Below are positions 8,297 to 16,938 of a stretch of DNA of 64,000 nt, piece after piece. Origin of the DNA: Actinoplanes octamycinicus (lineage in GTDB: Bacteria > Actinomycetota > Actinomycetes > Mycobacteriales > Micromonosporaceae); assembly GCF_014205225.1 (NCBI RefSeq), contig NZ_JACHNB010000001.1, positions 930,001-994,000 of the forward strand, given 5' to 3'. How positions within the stretch are numbered: the stretch's first letter is position 1; the number at the start of each line of letters is the position of its first letter. The translations under genes were made by a program, and so were the position numbers. The notes below the pieces were generated by a model. The model searched no databases. It was not told the DNA's origin and was given only the letters and a program-made list of their open reading frames with translations.

Positions 8297-8785
8297 TTGC
8301 TCAGATCATCGCCGCGGGCCAGACCCGTGCTCGTCGTGACGATCGCGGCCGCCCTGGTCACCAGCGGCGGCATCGCCTGGGCCGGCTGGCGCCTCACCGC
8401 CACCGGACGCGCCTCGGCCACCGCCGGAACGGTGCTCGCCCTGCAGCTGTCCGGCCGGCCCGAGGCGGCGTTGTATCCCGGCCGGCGAAGCGCCCTCTAC
8501 GTGACGATCCGCAACGAGAACCGGTTCCCCGTGCTGGTCACCCGGACCGCTGCCGGCCCCGGCCCGGTGGTCGCCGATCCCGCACATCAGGCCGCCGGCT
8601 GTCGCACCACCGGCGTCTCCCTGATCAAGCAGACCAACACCGTCTCGTGGCGGATCCTCGCCCGGTCGACCGGGACCTTCCGGGTGACGGACGGCGTCCG
8701 GATGAGCAACGCCTCGGACGGAGCCTGCGTGGGCGCGACGTTCACCGTGCCGCTCACCGCGACCGGGCGCAGCGATGCCCGCTGA
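8297..8785 (+). CDS. exported WAxW-motif protein, paralogue 2
   Basis: A 162-residue relative of the gene upstream. A basic N-terminus (RSSPRARP) precedes a hydrophobic segment and AWAGWRLTATGRASAT. The soluble part has VTIRNENRFPVLVTR and a conserved cysteine pair (AAGCRTTG and GACVGATFTV), closely matching paralogue 4. TTG 8297 gives a proper positively charged N-terminus, with AGGACA upstream; a GTG at 8329 is the alternative but would lose that charge. A membrane-anchored or secreted beta-sandwich is likely. The function is unknown. Confidence 0.7.
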   Translation: MLRSSPRARPVLVVTIAAALVTSGGIAWAGWRLTATGRASATAGTVLALQLSGRPEAALYPGRRSALYVTIRNENRFPVLVTRTAAGPGPVVADPAHQAAGCRTTGVSLIKQTNTVSWRILARSTGTFRVTDGVRMSNASDGACVGATFTVPLTATGRSDAR

Positions 8786-8821
8786 CCGGCACCCGGCCGC
8801 GGACCCGCGGACGGTGGCACG

Positions 8822-9538
8822 ATGAGGCGCCGGACCGGGGCAGCCCTGGTAGCGGCGGTCGCGGCCGGCGCGATCGCGGCCGGTAGCGGCGTGACCGCGT
8901 GGGCCACCTGGACAGTGAGCGCCGCACCGGCCCGGGCGACGGTGCGGGCCGAGCGGATGCCGGTCGTCGAGAACCTGGCCCTGACGGTGACCGCCGGGAC
9001 GTTCCGGTTCTCCTGGGACGAGGCGAGGTTCGCCTCCGGGGCCGCAGTCGGCGGATACCGGGTACTGGCCACGGCCGGACCCGCCGAGACCGCCGTCTGC
9101 GAGACCAGCACGGCGCAGCTGAGCTGTGCGTACTCCCCGTCCGGCAGAACCGGTGGGACCTTTGTCGTACGGGCGCTCGCCGGGTCCGGGTGGGTCGGGC
9201 CGGCGAGCGCGACGGTCTCCTTCGTACCGAAGAAGGACAGCCGCACCACGGAACCGGCGCGGGGCGCGGGAATGACCGTGAGCAGCGACGGCCCTCGCGG
9301 ATCGGCGCCGGAGGCGACGCCGGGAGGCCAGGCGGGCGCCGGCGAGCGGCCGATTCCGACCAGCGTCCCGACGACCGGGCCGACGGCCGGGCCCACGACC
9401 GGGCCGGCGCGCGGGGCGGCCCCCGGGGCGACGAGCGGGCCGACGAGCGAGGCGACCGCGCCGGGGACCGCGACGGCGGACGGGCCGGAGCGGACGGAGG
9501 ACCCCGGCAGCGCCGAGCCGACGGTGACCGGTGGTTAG
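8822..9538 (+). CDS. exported WAxW-motif protein 3, fibronectin-III-like with T/P/G-rich tail
   Basis: A 238-residue protein. A hydrophobic segment ends in AWATWTVSAAPARA as in its neighbours, but the following domain differs: it reads like one fibronectin type III fold (NLALTVTAGTFRFSWDEA, GGYRVLATA, GTFVVRAL, ASATVSF) with cysteines in CETSTAQLSC. From ~140 on it is low-complexity T/A/P/G-rich with repeated GPT-type units, as in surface stalks or linkers. ATG 8822 lies 36 bases after the previous stop. Probably a cell-envelope component made with the paralogues; its role is unknown. Confidence 0.7.
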   Translation: MRRRTGAALVAAVAAGAIAAGSGVTAWATWTVSAAPARATVRAERMPVVENLALTVTAGTFRFSWDEARFASGAAVGGYRVLATAGPAETAVCETSTAQLSCAYSPSGRTGGTFVVRALAGSGWVGPASATVSFVPKKDSRTTEPARGAGMTVSSDGPRGSAPEATPGGQAGAGERPIPTSVPTTGPTAGPTTGPARGAAPGATSGPTSEATAPGTATADGPERTEDPGSAEPTVTGG

Positions 9539-9808
9539 ACGACCGCGGATTTGAAGCGGTGGGCGGTGCCCGCTAGGAGTGCGTTCGTGCAGGTCGCTGG
9601 CGTGTCGAGGAGCATCTTGGACACTTTGGCGGCGACCCTGGAGAGTGGCCGATCCCTCCGGCGGGGTAAACCGCTTGGGTAGATCGTTCCGATTTATGCG
9701 CCTACAACGGCGGACGGAAAACCGATCACATCGGACATCTCTATCAGGGAACGTTGTATGAACGCCAGCCCGGCCTTTTCCACCGGCGTCCGAGGAGGAA
9801 CGAGCCGC

Positions 9809-9862
9809 ATGCCACACCTGAGCGACCCGTCTGCGGCCGCCGCCTCGGGGGCGGACTCGTGA
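9809..9862 (+). CDS. 17-codon leader ORF coupled to the next gene
   Basis: ATG at 9809 sits nine bases after a near-perfect GAGGAGGAA ribosome site and encodes MPHLSDPSAAAASGADS. Its TGA overlaps the GTG start of the 9859 gene (GTGA). The ribosome site is far better than anything directly before that GTG, so translation of the leader probably delivers ribosomes to the downstream gene. The 270 bp before it (9539-9808) hold no gene I can support, only a weak ACCGC/GCGGT hairpin at 9542-9560. Confidence 0.55.
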   Translation: MPHLSDPSAAAASGADS

Positions 9863-10467
9863 TCCGGCGTGACGTCCTGACGAACCATCCGGGCGGCGCG
9901 GGCCGCAAGCCGGAGGTCCGGATCGAGCTGGACCCCGCCGACCACGAGGAACCCACCTGGGAGGTGCGGGAGCCGCGACGGCGCCGGTTCGACCGGCGGT
10001 CGCGGACCATCCTGGGGCTGGCGGCGGTCGCCGCGATGCTCGCCAACGCCGGTGCGGCCTGGGCCTACTGGCGGCTCACCCAGCCGGACCCGGCCGCCGC
10101 GCCGGCCCCGGCGGCGATCGACATGGTGCTGCGCGGGCGCACCGACCTCGGGCAGGTGCTGCGGCCCGGCGACCACGGGAACCTGCTGGTCACCGTCACC
10201 AACGACCGGAACGTGCCGATCCGGATCACCTCGATCGGGGTCGGGCCGGGCAACGTGGTGGCCGACCCGGAGCACCGGGACGCCGGTTGCACGACACCGC
10301 GGGTCCGGGTCAACCAGACCTCGTACCCGGTCTCCTGGGAGGTCGCCAAGAACACCGTCGGCGCCTTCACGCTGCCCCGGGCACTGGCCGTGGAGCGGGG
10401 CACGCCGCAGTCCTGCGTCGGCGCGAACTTCACCGTGCCGCTGCGGGCGCGAGGCACCGAGCGCTGA
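9859..10467 (+). CDS. membrane-anchored WAxW-motif protein, paralogue 4
   Basis: A 202-residue protein with a ~55-residue cytoplasmic arm rich in arginine (REPRRRRFDRRSR), one transmembrane segment, AAWAYWRLTQPD, and an outer domain very like paralogue 2: GNLLVTVTNDRNVPIRI, VVADPEHRDAGC, and SCVGANFTVPL with the same cysteine pair. The long charged arm makes it a type II membrane protein rather than a cleaved secretory one. GTG 9859 is chosen because the short leader ORF stops on it; reading further upstream gives an implausible N-terminus. Confidence 0.72.
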   Translation: MIRRDVLTNHPGGAGRKPEVRIELDPADHEEPTWEVREPRRRRFDRRSRTILGLAAVAAMLANAGAAWAYWRLTQPDPAAAPAPAAIDMVLRGRTDLGQVLRPGDHGNLLVTVTNDRNVPIRITSIGVGPGNVVADPEHRDAGCTTPRVRVNQTSYPVSWEVAKNTVGAFTLPRALAVERGTPQSCVGANFTVPLRARGTER

Positions 10468-10503
10468 GGTTTCCGGCCGCGGAATCCGGGTCAATCACCT
10501 GGT

Positions 10504-11499
10504 ATGACCAGGATTTCGGTAGTGACCGGCGCGAGCGGTGGAATCGGCCGGGCGGTCGCCCGGCGGCTGGCGGCCCGGGGCGACACCGTCGCCCTGCTGG
10601 CCCGCGGCGAGGAAGGCCTGGAGGGCGCGGCCGAGGACGTCCGCCGGGCCGGCGGCACCGCGCTGCCGATCGAGGTGGACGTCGCCGACTACCAGGCGGT
10701 GGACGCCGCCGCGGAACGGGTGGAGAAGGAGCTCGGGCCGATCGGCCTCTGGGTCAACAACGCGTTCTCCAGCGTCTTCGCCCCGTTCGTCGAGATCGAG
10801 ATGCCGGAGTTCGTACGCACCACCGAGGTCAGCTACCTGGGCTACGTCTACGGCACCCGGGCCGCGCTGTCCCGGATGCGCACCCGGGACCAGGGCGTGA
10901 TCGTGCAGGTCGGATCGGCGCTGGCATATCGCGGGATCCCGCTGCAGAGCGCGTACTGCGGGGCCAAGCACGCGATCCAGGGGTTCACCGAGTCGCTGCG
11001 GGTCGAGCTGCTGCACGAGAAGAGCAACGTGCACGTGACCATGGTGCAGATGCCGGCGGTGAACACCCCGCAGTTCGGCTGGGTGCTGTCCCGGCTGCCG
11101 CGCAAGGCCCAGCCGGTCGCGCCGATCTACCAGCCGGAGATCGCCGCGCGTGCCGTCGAGTACGCCGCCGACCACCCGAAGCGCCGCGAGTACTGGGTGG
11201 GCGGGTCGACCGCGCTGACCCTGGCGGCGAACGCGATCGCGCCCGGGATCCTGGACCGCTACCTGGCCCGGACCGGCTTCAAGGGGCAGCAGACCGACGA
11301 GCGCCGCTCCCCGGACCAGCCGGCCAACCTGTGGCAGCCGGCCGACGAGAACACCGACGCGGGCGCGCACGGCGACTTCGACGACCAGGCCACGCCGCGC
11401 AGCGTGCAGCTGTGGGCGTCGCAGCACCACGGCGTGCTGGCCGCGGCCGGGGCCGGGCTGGTGGCGGCCGGGGCCGCTTGGGCGTTCGGACGCCGATGA
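10504..11499 (+). CDS. short-chain dehydrogenase with C-terminal membrane tail
   Basis: A 331-residue SDR. Residues 1-~250 have the NAD(P)-binding TGASGGIG, the NNAF stability motif and the catalytic Ser plus YCGAK. The C-terminal ~80 residues are an extension of charged linker ending in a short hydrophobic helix (GVLAAAGAGLVAAGAAWAFGRR) that may tether the enzyme to the membrane. This longer SDR type is often annotated only as an oxidoreductase, so the substrate is unknown. Its stop is 13 bp from the stop of the convergent DUF4407 gene, across an ACCGGCCGGT palindrome. Confidence 0.87.
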   Translation: MTRISVVTGASGGIGRAVARRLAARGDTVALLARGEEGLEGAAEDVRRAGGTALPIEVDVADYQAVDAAAERVEKELGPIGLWVNNAFSSVFAPFVEIEMPEFVRTTEVSYLGYVYGTRAALSRMRTRDQGVIVQVGSALAYRGIPLQSAYCGAKHAIQGFTESLRVELLHEKSNVHVTMVQMPAVNTPQFGWVLSRLPRKAQPVAPIYQPEIAARAVEYAADHPKRREYWVGGSTALTLAANAIAPGILDRYLARTGFKGQQTDERRSPDQPANLWQPADENTDAGAHGDFDDQATPRSVQLWASQHHGVLAAAGAGLVAAGAAWAFGRR

Positions 11500-11512
11500 C
11501 CGACCGGCCGGT

Positions 11513-12760
11513 TCAGGCGTCCATCCGGGCCCGGTAGAAGCGCGGCTCCAGGTCCGCCGGATCGACCACCACCGCGGTATGCAGAACCGCGCGGGCCCGG
11601 TCGGTCGCGGCGCGGGCCAGCTGGGCGTCGTGGCTGGCCGCCTCGATGCCGTCGGCGACCACCTTCGCGGTGGCGTCGCCGTAGGTGCGGGCGTCGTGCA
11701 CCTCGCGCTCGTGGATCAGCGCCGCCTCGTGCTCGCGGAGCCGGGCGGCGCGCGCCTCGGTGCGCTCGTAGGCGTTGCCCCGGGAGGCGAACTTGAGACC
11801 GATCGCGGCGCAGTCCAGCGCCACCATCAGCAGCGCGATCCCCAGGTAGTAGACGCCGACCCCCCAGAAGTCGGCGGTGACCAGGCGCCACATCGCGGCG
11901 GTCCGGGCACCGAAGCCGGAGTCGCCGCGCACCACCGCGGCGTTGGCCGCCCGCTCGGCGGCGAGCAGGGACGCCAGCCGGGACTGCTCGGCGGCCCGGG
12001 CGGCGCGCTCCGGACGCTGGTCGCGCTGCAGCTGGGCGGCCTGCCGGTCGAGCGCCGCGGCCTGGACGTCCAGCGACCGGGAACGGTGGACCAGGTCGTC
12101 GCAGTAGCCGCCGCGCGGGCAGCCGGGGCTGTGGGTGACCCCGGAGCCGCGCGAGTCGGCCAGCGCCTGACGGTAGAGGGCACGGGCGTCATGGCGCTTG
12201 CCGGCCGCCCGATCGGTGAGCGAGCGGACCGCGGCGTCGTCGGCCCCGGTCTGCGCCCGCAGCTCGGTCAGCCGGGCCTGGTAACCGGCCACCGCGCCGC
12301 CCGCGTCGAGGCGGCTGAGCTGGGCGTTGTGCGTCTCGGCGAGCCGGGCGTCGATCTCGCCGCGGTACCGGGCGAGCATCAGCGGCTCGGTCACCACCAC
12401 CGCGAACAGCAGCGCCAGCCCGACCCGGCCCAGGTAGAGGCCGACGGTGGGCGGGCGCAGCAGCAGGTGCGGGTCGGTGGAGTCGAGCCGCTCGTAGTTG
12501 ATCCCGACCCGGCCGACCACGGCCCGGTCGTAGGCGACCACCCCGATCGCGACCAGCGGGCCGACCAGCCATTGGTACCAGGGATGCCGGTAGCCGCTGC
12601 TGGCGTCGATGAACGCCGCGCCGCCGATCGTCGCGTAGACGAAGTAGAGCAGGATGAAGACGCCGATCGAGCGGTACAGCACGCGATCCGAGTGCGTCGT
12701 CACGCTGCGCGGATTCACGTTCGCCACCTGCAGCAGCAGGTGCCCGAGGCCCGTGCGCAT
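11513..12760 (-). CDS. DUF4407 membrane protein
   Basis: A 415-residue protein with transmembrane segments near residues 30-50, 65-85 and 105-125, a long central arginine/alanine-rich coiled coil (~135-275), a fourth membrane segment (~290-315), and a charged helical tail. This is the layout of DUF4407 proteins, whose function is unknown. A CHSPGC/GGYCDD-type cysteine pair lies in the coiled region. A CAGACT box seven bases upstream of the ATG again suggests a leaderless mRNA. The SIMPL gene follows upstream on the same strand. Confidence 0.8.
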   Translation of the reverse strand: MRTGLGHLLLQVANVNPRSVTTHSDRVLYRSIGVFILLYFVYATIGGAAFIDASSGYRHPWYQWLVGPLVAIGVVAYDRAVVGRVGINYERLDSTDPHLLLRPPTVGLYLGRVGLALLFAVVVTEPLMLARYRGEIDARLAETHNAQLSRLDAGGAVAGYQARLTELRAQTGADDAAVRSLTDRAAGKRHDARALYRQALADSRGSGVTHSPGCPRGGYCDDLVHRSRSLDVQAAALDRQAAQLQRDQRPERAARAAEQSRLASLLAAERAANAAVVRGDSGFGARTAAMWRLVTADFWGVGVYYLGIALLMVALDCAAIGLKFASRGNAYERTEARAARLREHEAALIHEREVHDARTYGDATAKVVADGIEAASHDAQLARAATDRARAVLHTAVVVDPADLEPRFYRARMDA

Positions 12761-12805
12761 GCGGTCGAGTCTGGCCGACCGGGGCGTGGCGCGTGCCCGG
12801 AACGC

Positions 12806-13462
12806 TCAGATCGGCAGGGTCGGCCGGCTGATCGTGACGGTGACCCGGACGGCCGCCTGCACCGTCTGCAACTCCGGCTCCAGCGCCAGTTCCAGCGAGC
12901 CGGAGTCCTCGGCGGACAGGTTCCGGAACGCCGCGCCGCCGGCCGCCATGCCGTAACCGCCCTCGGCGAACGAGTCGGTGATCTCCAGCAGGCTGTCCAC
13001 CTGGGCACCGACCGCAGCCGCGTACTCACCGGCACGCCGCAGCGCGTCGGCCACCGCCGCCTGCCGGACCTCGGCGGCCGCCCGGGTCTCCGGACGCAAC
13101 CGCCACCACGGGCCGGACACCGTGGTCAGTTCCTCGCCACCCAGCCGCAGCAGCAGGTCGCCGAGCACGGTGAAGTCGGTGACGATCACCCGGGTGGCGA
13201 TCACCCCGTGGTAGGCGAGGACCTCCTCGCCGCGCCGCTTCAGCTGCGGGCGCACGTGGAAGCCGGCGCTCTCGCGCCGCTCGATCGCGGCGGCGAACCG
13301 GTCGAGAACGGCGCCGATCGCGGCCGACCGCTCGGTCAGCCGCTCCAGCACCGACTCGCGGCTGCGGCCCTTGGCGGTCGACTCGACGTGCACGACCGCC
13401 TGCTCGGGCAGCACCTCCCGGACCGCCTCACCCCTGGCGACGACGACCGGGAGACGCTCCAT
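12806..13462 (-). CDS. SIMPL-domain (DUF541) protein
   Basis: A 218-residue protein matching the SIMPL/DUF541 fold: an N-terminal VVVARGEAVREVLPEQAVVHVEST strand pair, a central helix with periodic charge, and a C-terminal VQAAVRVTVTISRP strand. Many family members are periplasmic or secreted, but this one has no signal peptide and is probably cytosolic. Its start is four bases after the dapC stop on the same strand, so it probably belongs to the fdxA-dapC transcription unit. The molecular role of the family is poorly defined. Confidence 0.75.
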   Translation of the reverse strand: MERLPVVVARGEAVREVLPEQAVVHVESTAKGRSRESVLERLTERSAAIGAVLDRFAAAIERRESAGFHVRPQLKRRGEEVLAYHGVIATRVIVTDFTVLGDLLLRLGGEELTTVSGPWWRLRPETRAAAEVRQAAVADALRRAGEYAAAVGAQVDSLLEITDSFAEGGYGMAAGGAAFRNLSAEDSGSLELALEPELQTVQAAVRVTVTISRPTLPI

Positions 13463-13466
13463 CGCG

Positions 13467-14564
13467 CTAGATCCCCTCGGCCAGACGGTCGGCGGCCGCG
13501 GCCACCCGCTCGTCGGTCGCGGTCATCGCGATCCGGACGTGCTGGGCGGCGGCCGGCCCGTAGAACGCGCCCGGCGCGGCCAGGATGCCCCGCTCGGCCA
13601 GCCGGTCCACGGTCTGCCAGCAGTCCTCGCCGCGGGTCGCCCACAGGTAGAGCCCGGCCTCCGAGTGACTGATCTCGAAACCGGCCTTGACCAGGGCGGA
13701 CCGCAGGATCTCCCGGCGCGCCGCGTAACGCTCGCGCTGGACGGCCACGTGCTCCTCGTCGGTCAGCGCGGCCACCATGGCGGCCTGCACCGGCGCCGGC
13801 ACGATCATGCCGGCGTGCTTGCGCACCGCCAGCAGCTCGCCGACCAGGGCCGGGTCACCACCGAGGAAACCGGCGCGGTAGCCGGCCAGGTTGGAGCGCT
13901 TGGAGAGCGAGTGGACGGCCAGCACGCCGGTGTAGTCGCCGCCGGTCACCTCGTCGGCGAGCACCGAGACCGGCTCGGTCTCCCAGCCGAGGGAGAGGTA
14001 GCACTCGTCGCTGACCACGACGGCGCCGCGCTCGCGGGCCCAGGCGACCACCTTGCGCAGGTGCTCGGCCGGGAGCACCCGGCCGGTCGGGTTGGACGGC
14101 GAGTTGATCCAGACCAGCTTGACCGGGGCCGGCCCGACCGCGGTGAGCGAGTCGGACCGGATCACCTCGGCGCCGGCCAGGCGCACGCCGACCTCGTACG
14201 TCGGGTAGCAGACCTGAGGGATGACCACCCGGTCGCCGGGGCCGACGCCGAGCAGCGTCGGCAGCCAGGCGACCAGCTCCTTGGAGCCGATGGTGGGCAG
14301 CACCCCGAGCTCACCGGAGGCGCCGCAGGCCCGGGCCAGCCAGCCGGCGATCGCGGCCCGCAGGGTCGCGGTGCCGGCGGTCAGCGGATAGCCGGGCGTG
14401 TCGGCGGACTCGGCGAGGGCCTGCCGGATGACCGGTGGGACCGGATCGACCGGCGTGCCGACCGAGAGGTCGACGATGCCGTCCGGGTGGGCGGCGGCGC
14501 GGGTCTTGGCCGGCTCCAACAGGTCCCAGGGGAAATCCGGCAGGGCCGACGACAGAGCGCTCAG
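13467..14564 (-). CDS. dapC: succinyldiaminopimelate transaminase (DapC type), CTG start
   Basis: A class I/II PLP aminotransferase of about 365 residues, converting N-succinyl-2-amino-6-oxopimelate to N-succinyl-diaminopimelate. It has [17 protein letters not shown] at the N-terminus, [16 protein letters not shown], and the lysine-bearing [15 protein letters not shown]. No ATG, GTG or TTG lies where the family N-terminus should begin. The only sensible site is CTG at 14564, overlapping the ferredoxin TGA (CTGA), ten codons before the conserved PDFPWD. Adjacency to fdxA matches, from memory, Rv1177/Rv1178 in M. tuberculosis. Confidence 0.88.
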   Translation of the reverse strand: MSALSSALPDFPWDLLEPAKTRAAAHPDGIVDLSVGTPVDPVPPVIRQALAESADTPGYPLTAGTATLRAAIAGWLARACGASGELGVLPTIGSKELVAWLPTLLGVGPGDRVVIPQVCYPTYEVGVRLAGAEVIRSDSLTAVGPAPVKLVWINSPSNPTGRVLPAEHLRKVVAWARERGAVVVSDECYLSLGWETEPVSVLADEVTGGDYTGVLAVHSLSKRSNLAGYRAGFLGGDPALVGELLAVRKHAGMIVPAPVQAAMVAALTDEEHVAVQRERYAARREILRSALVKAGFEISHSEAGLYLWATRGEDCWQTVDRLAERGILAAPGAFYGPAAAQHVRIAMTATDERVAAAADRLAEGI

Positions 14565-14887
14565 TGTGCGTCCCCACGCGGCGGCTGAGCGGCGACGAAC
14601 GTCGCGTCCTTCTCGATCTTGCCGACCTTGGAGGCGCCACCGGGCGAACCGAGATCCTCGAAGAACTCGTAGTTCGCGTTGGTGTAGTCCTTCCACTGCT
14701 CCGGGACGTCGTCCTCGTAGAAGATCGCCTCGACCGGGCAGACCGGCTCGCACGCCCCGCAGTCCACGCACTCATCGGGGTGGATGTAGAGCATCCGGTT
14801 GCCCTCGTAGATGCAGTCGACCGGGCATTCCTCGATGCATGCCTTGTCGAGAACATCGACGCAGGGCTCAGCGATGATGTAGGTCAC
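14561..14887 (-). CDS. fdxA: seven-iron ferredoxin
   Basis: A 108-residue ferredoxin of the [3Fe-4S][4Fe-4S] type: an N-terminal [21 protein letters not shown] cluster motif (with the spacing of the 3Fe-4S site), then [17 protein letters not shown] for the 4Fe-4S cluster, and the usual ~45-residue tail. It is a small soluble electron carrier for oxidoreductases such as P450s. The GTG start has AAGGGAAAGA upstream. It is the first gene of the fdxA-dapC-SIMPL unit and is translationally linked to dapC by a four-base overlap. Confidence 0.93.
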   Translation of the reverse strand: MTYIIAEPCVDVLDKACIEECPVDCIYEGNRMLYIHPDECVDCGACEPVCPVEAIFYEDDVPEQWKDYTNANYEFFEDLGSPGGASKVGKIEKDATFVAAQPPRGDAH

Positions 14888-14969
14888 GGGTCTTTCCCTT
14901 CAAAGCCGCGCCGCGTGGACCGCCGACGACAAATGCAGAGCCTAGTATTCCCGCCGAAGGAGGTAATAC

Positions 14970-15929
14970 GTGCTCCGACAGCAGGATGTGGGACACCGGG
15001 TGGTGGTACGGCGAATTGTAGGCGTATCCGAGGATCGCCCGCTCTACACGGATGCGCTGGGCGAGCTCGTCGACCTCACCGAGACCGATCTCACAATCGC
15101 GACCGACAAGGGCACCCTGCGGGTGCCGCTGCGCGAGGTGCACCGGGCCAAGCGGGTGCCGCCGGCCCGCCGCCCGCACGCGGCCGCGGTGATCGCCCTG
15201 GAGCTGGCCGCCGACGCGGCCTGGCCGGCCCCGGTCCGCGCGACCCTGGGCAACTGGCTGCTGCGCGCGGCGGACAACTGGACCGGCCGGGCCAACTCGG
15301 CGCTCGCGGTCGGCGACCCGGACCGCCCACTGGAGGCGGCGATCGACGCGGTCGAGCGGTGGTACCGGGACCGTGGCCAGCGCCCGCTGGTCAACGCGCC
15401 GATGCCGCTGGCCGCCCCGGTCAACGCGATGCTGGACGAGCGGGGCTGGACCGCCCGGCCGCTCACCCTGGTGCAGACCGCGCCGCTGGCCCCGCTGCTG
15501 GCCGCCGCGGCCCGCGCCGACCTGCCGCCGGTCGGCCTGGCCGACTCCCCCGGCGACGACTGGTTCACCATGGTCGCGGCGCACAAGGGCGAGCTGCCGG
15601 AGGCCGCCGTCCGGATCCTGACCGGCGTACCGGACAAGGTCTTCGCTCAGGTCCGCGACGCGGACGGTGACCTGATCGCGGTCGCCCGCGGCGCGATCAC
15701 CGGACCGGACCGCTGGCTGGGCGTCTCGCTGCTGCAGACCGCGCCGGCCGCGCGACGGCGCGGTCTGGGCCGGCACGTGGTCCGCGGGCTGGCGCAGTGG
15801 GCCGCGCAGCACGGCGCGACCCGGGCATACCTGCAGGTGGAGGAGCGGAACACCGGCGCGGTGGCGCTTTACGGCCGGCTCGGTTTCAGCACCCATCACA
15901 CCTATCTCACCCGCGAGGCGCCGGTCTAG
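14970..15929 (+). CDS. GNAT acetyltransferase with N-terminal SH3-like domain (Rv0428c type)
   Basis: A 319-residue protein. The first ~65 residues (VGHRVVVRRIV...LTIATDKGTLRVPLREVHRAKRVP) form a small beta barrel; the rest is a two-lobed GNAT region ending in the acetyl-CoA loop ARRRGLGRHVV and the final NTGAVALYGRLGF motif. This arrangement resembles the mycobacterial Rv0428c family, described as a histone-like acetyltransferase, but the substrate here is inferred. GTG 14970 is preceded by an excellent AAGGAGG. Its TAG is shared head-on with the convergent next gene through a CTAG palindrome. Confidence 0.82.
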   Translation: MLRQQDVGHRVVVRRIVGVSEDRPLYTDALGELVDLTETDLTIATDKGTLRVPLREVHRAKRVPPARRPHAAAVIALELAADAAWPAPVRATLGNWLLRAADNWTGRANSALAVGDPDRPLEAAIDAVERWYRDRGQRPLVNAPMPLAAPVNAMLDERGWTARPLTLVQTAPLAPLLAAAARADLPPVGLADSPGDDWFTMVAAHKGELPEAAVRILTGVPDKVFAQVRDADGDLIAVARGAITGPDRWLGVSLLQTAPAARRRGLGRHVVRGLAQWAAQHGATRAYLQVEERNTGAVALYGRLGFSTHHTYLTREAPV

Positions 15930-16393
15930 CGGCGGACGATCCGGCGGGGCTTGGCGGTCCGGCGCTCGCTGTACGCCTTGAGCGAGCGGGAACGGTAGTC
16001 CAGACCGAGCAGCACCGCGGTCCAGTAACCGAGCAGGGTGCCGACGATCGCGCAGCCGGCGTAGAGCCAGATCTGGGCGAAGAAGTCGCCCACCCCGTTG
16101 CCCAGCGGGCGGCTGCCGCTGAGGAACGGGCCGACCAGGACGGTCAGCAGCATGCCGGCCAGCGCGCCGGCCCCGAGGTCGGGCAGCCAGTCGGTGAGCC
16201 GGCGGCGCCGGGACCAGGTGAAGGCGAGGCTGCCCAGCACCAGCGCGACCAGCCCGAACATGACGATCGAGCCCCGGGTCTGCGCGGTGTCCGAGCTGTC
16301 GAATCCGATGCGGACGACCAGCCTGGTCACCGCGTTGATCGCGAACAGGGCGACCGCCAGCACCGTGATCCGGAACCAGCGCTGCTGCCTCAT
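15926..16393 (-). CDS. four-helix integral membrane protein, unknown
   Basis: A 155-residue protein with four predicted transmembrane helices (~8-25, ~38-58, ~75-95, ~105-130) and a basic cytoplasmic tail (RSRSLKAYSERRTAKPRRIVRR). I do not recognise the family. ATG 16393 has GGAGG six bases upstream. An inverted repeat CCGGGAA/TTCCCGG (16403-16430) lies just upstream and could be an operator or hairpin. The last four bases are shared with the opposing acetyltransferase gene, both ending in TAG on CTAG. Confidence 0.7.
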   Translation of the reverse strand: MRQQRWFRITVLAVALFAINAVTRLVVRIGFDSSDTAQTRGSIVMFGLVALVLGSLAFTWSRRRRLTDWLPDLGAGALAGMLLTVLVGPFLSGSRPLGNGVGDFFAQIWLYAGCAIVGTLLGYWTAVLLGLDYRSRSLKAYSERRTAKPRRIVRR

Positions 16394-16488
16394 CAAACCT
16401 CCCCGGGAACGAACGACGCTCGATTCCCGGTCATCTTGGCGCATGGCACGCCACAGTTCCTAGAGGCGGGCTGAGAGTCGGCTGACAA

Positions 16489-16938
16489 TCAGCTCGGTTC
16501 CGGCGCCGCCTTGAGCGGTTTCATGATCATCCGGTACGCGTAGACGGCGAACGTCACGCTGCCGACCAGGATCATCACCAGCGCCACCCAGTTGTCCCCG
16601 CCGAGCAGATAGTCCCCCTCGGTGGTGCGGGTGCCGGCCGCGCCCAGCGCCAGCAGCGTCCAGAGCGCCCACGGCACGCCGATCGCCCAGCTCCGCCCGA
16701 TCGTGGCGACCGCGAACCAGGCCAGCCCCAGGTTGACCGCGACGGTGACCGGAATGGCCAGGCCGGCCAGCTGACCGGCCCCGGACCAGACGTCGGTCTC
16801 GCCGCGGAACAGCCCGGTCAGGCCGCCCACCCGCAGCGCGCTCAGCTCGAACTCGAGCAGCGTGGCGACCACCGTGAGCAGCACGGTGACCAGCACGGCC
16901 AGCGCTCGCACGGCGGGCTCCCGCCGGGCCTGGGTCAC
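16489..16938 (-). CDS. small membrane protein coupled to mshB
   Basis: A 149-residue protein with four hydrophobic segments and little soluble sequence, ending in a short basic tail. GTG 16938 overlaps the mshB stop codon (GTGA), so it is translated by coupling to mshB. I do not recognise a family and no catalytic motif is visible. The tight link with a mycothiol-biosynthesis deacetylase suggests co-expression, but a mycothiol role is only inference. Confidence 0.75.
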   Translation of the reverse strand: MTQARREPAVRALAVLVTVLLTVVATLLEFELSALRVGGLTGLFRGETDVWSGAGQLAGLAIPVTVAVNLGLAWFAVATIGRSWAIGVPWALWTLLALGAAGTRTTEGDYLLGGDNWVALVMILVGSVTFAVYAYRMIMKPLKAAPEPS

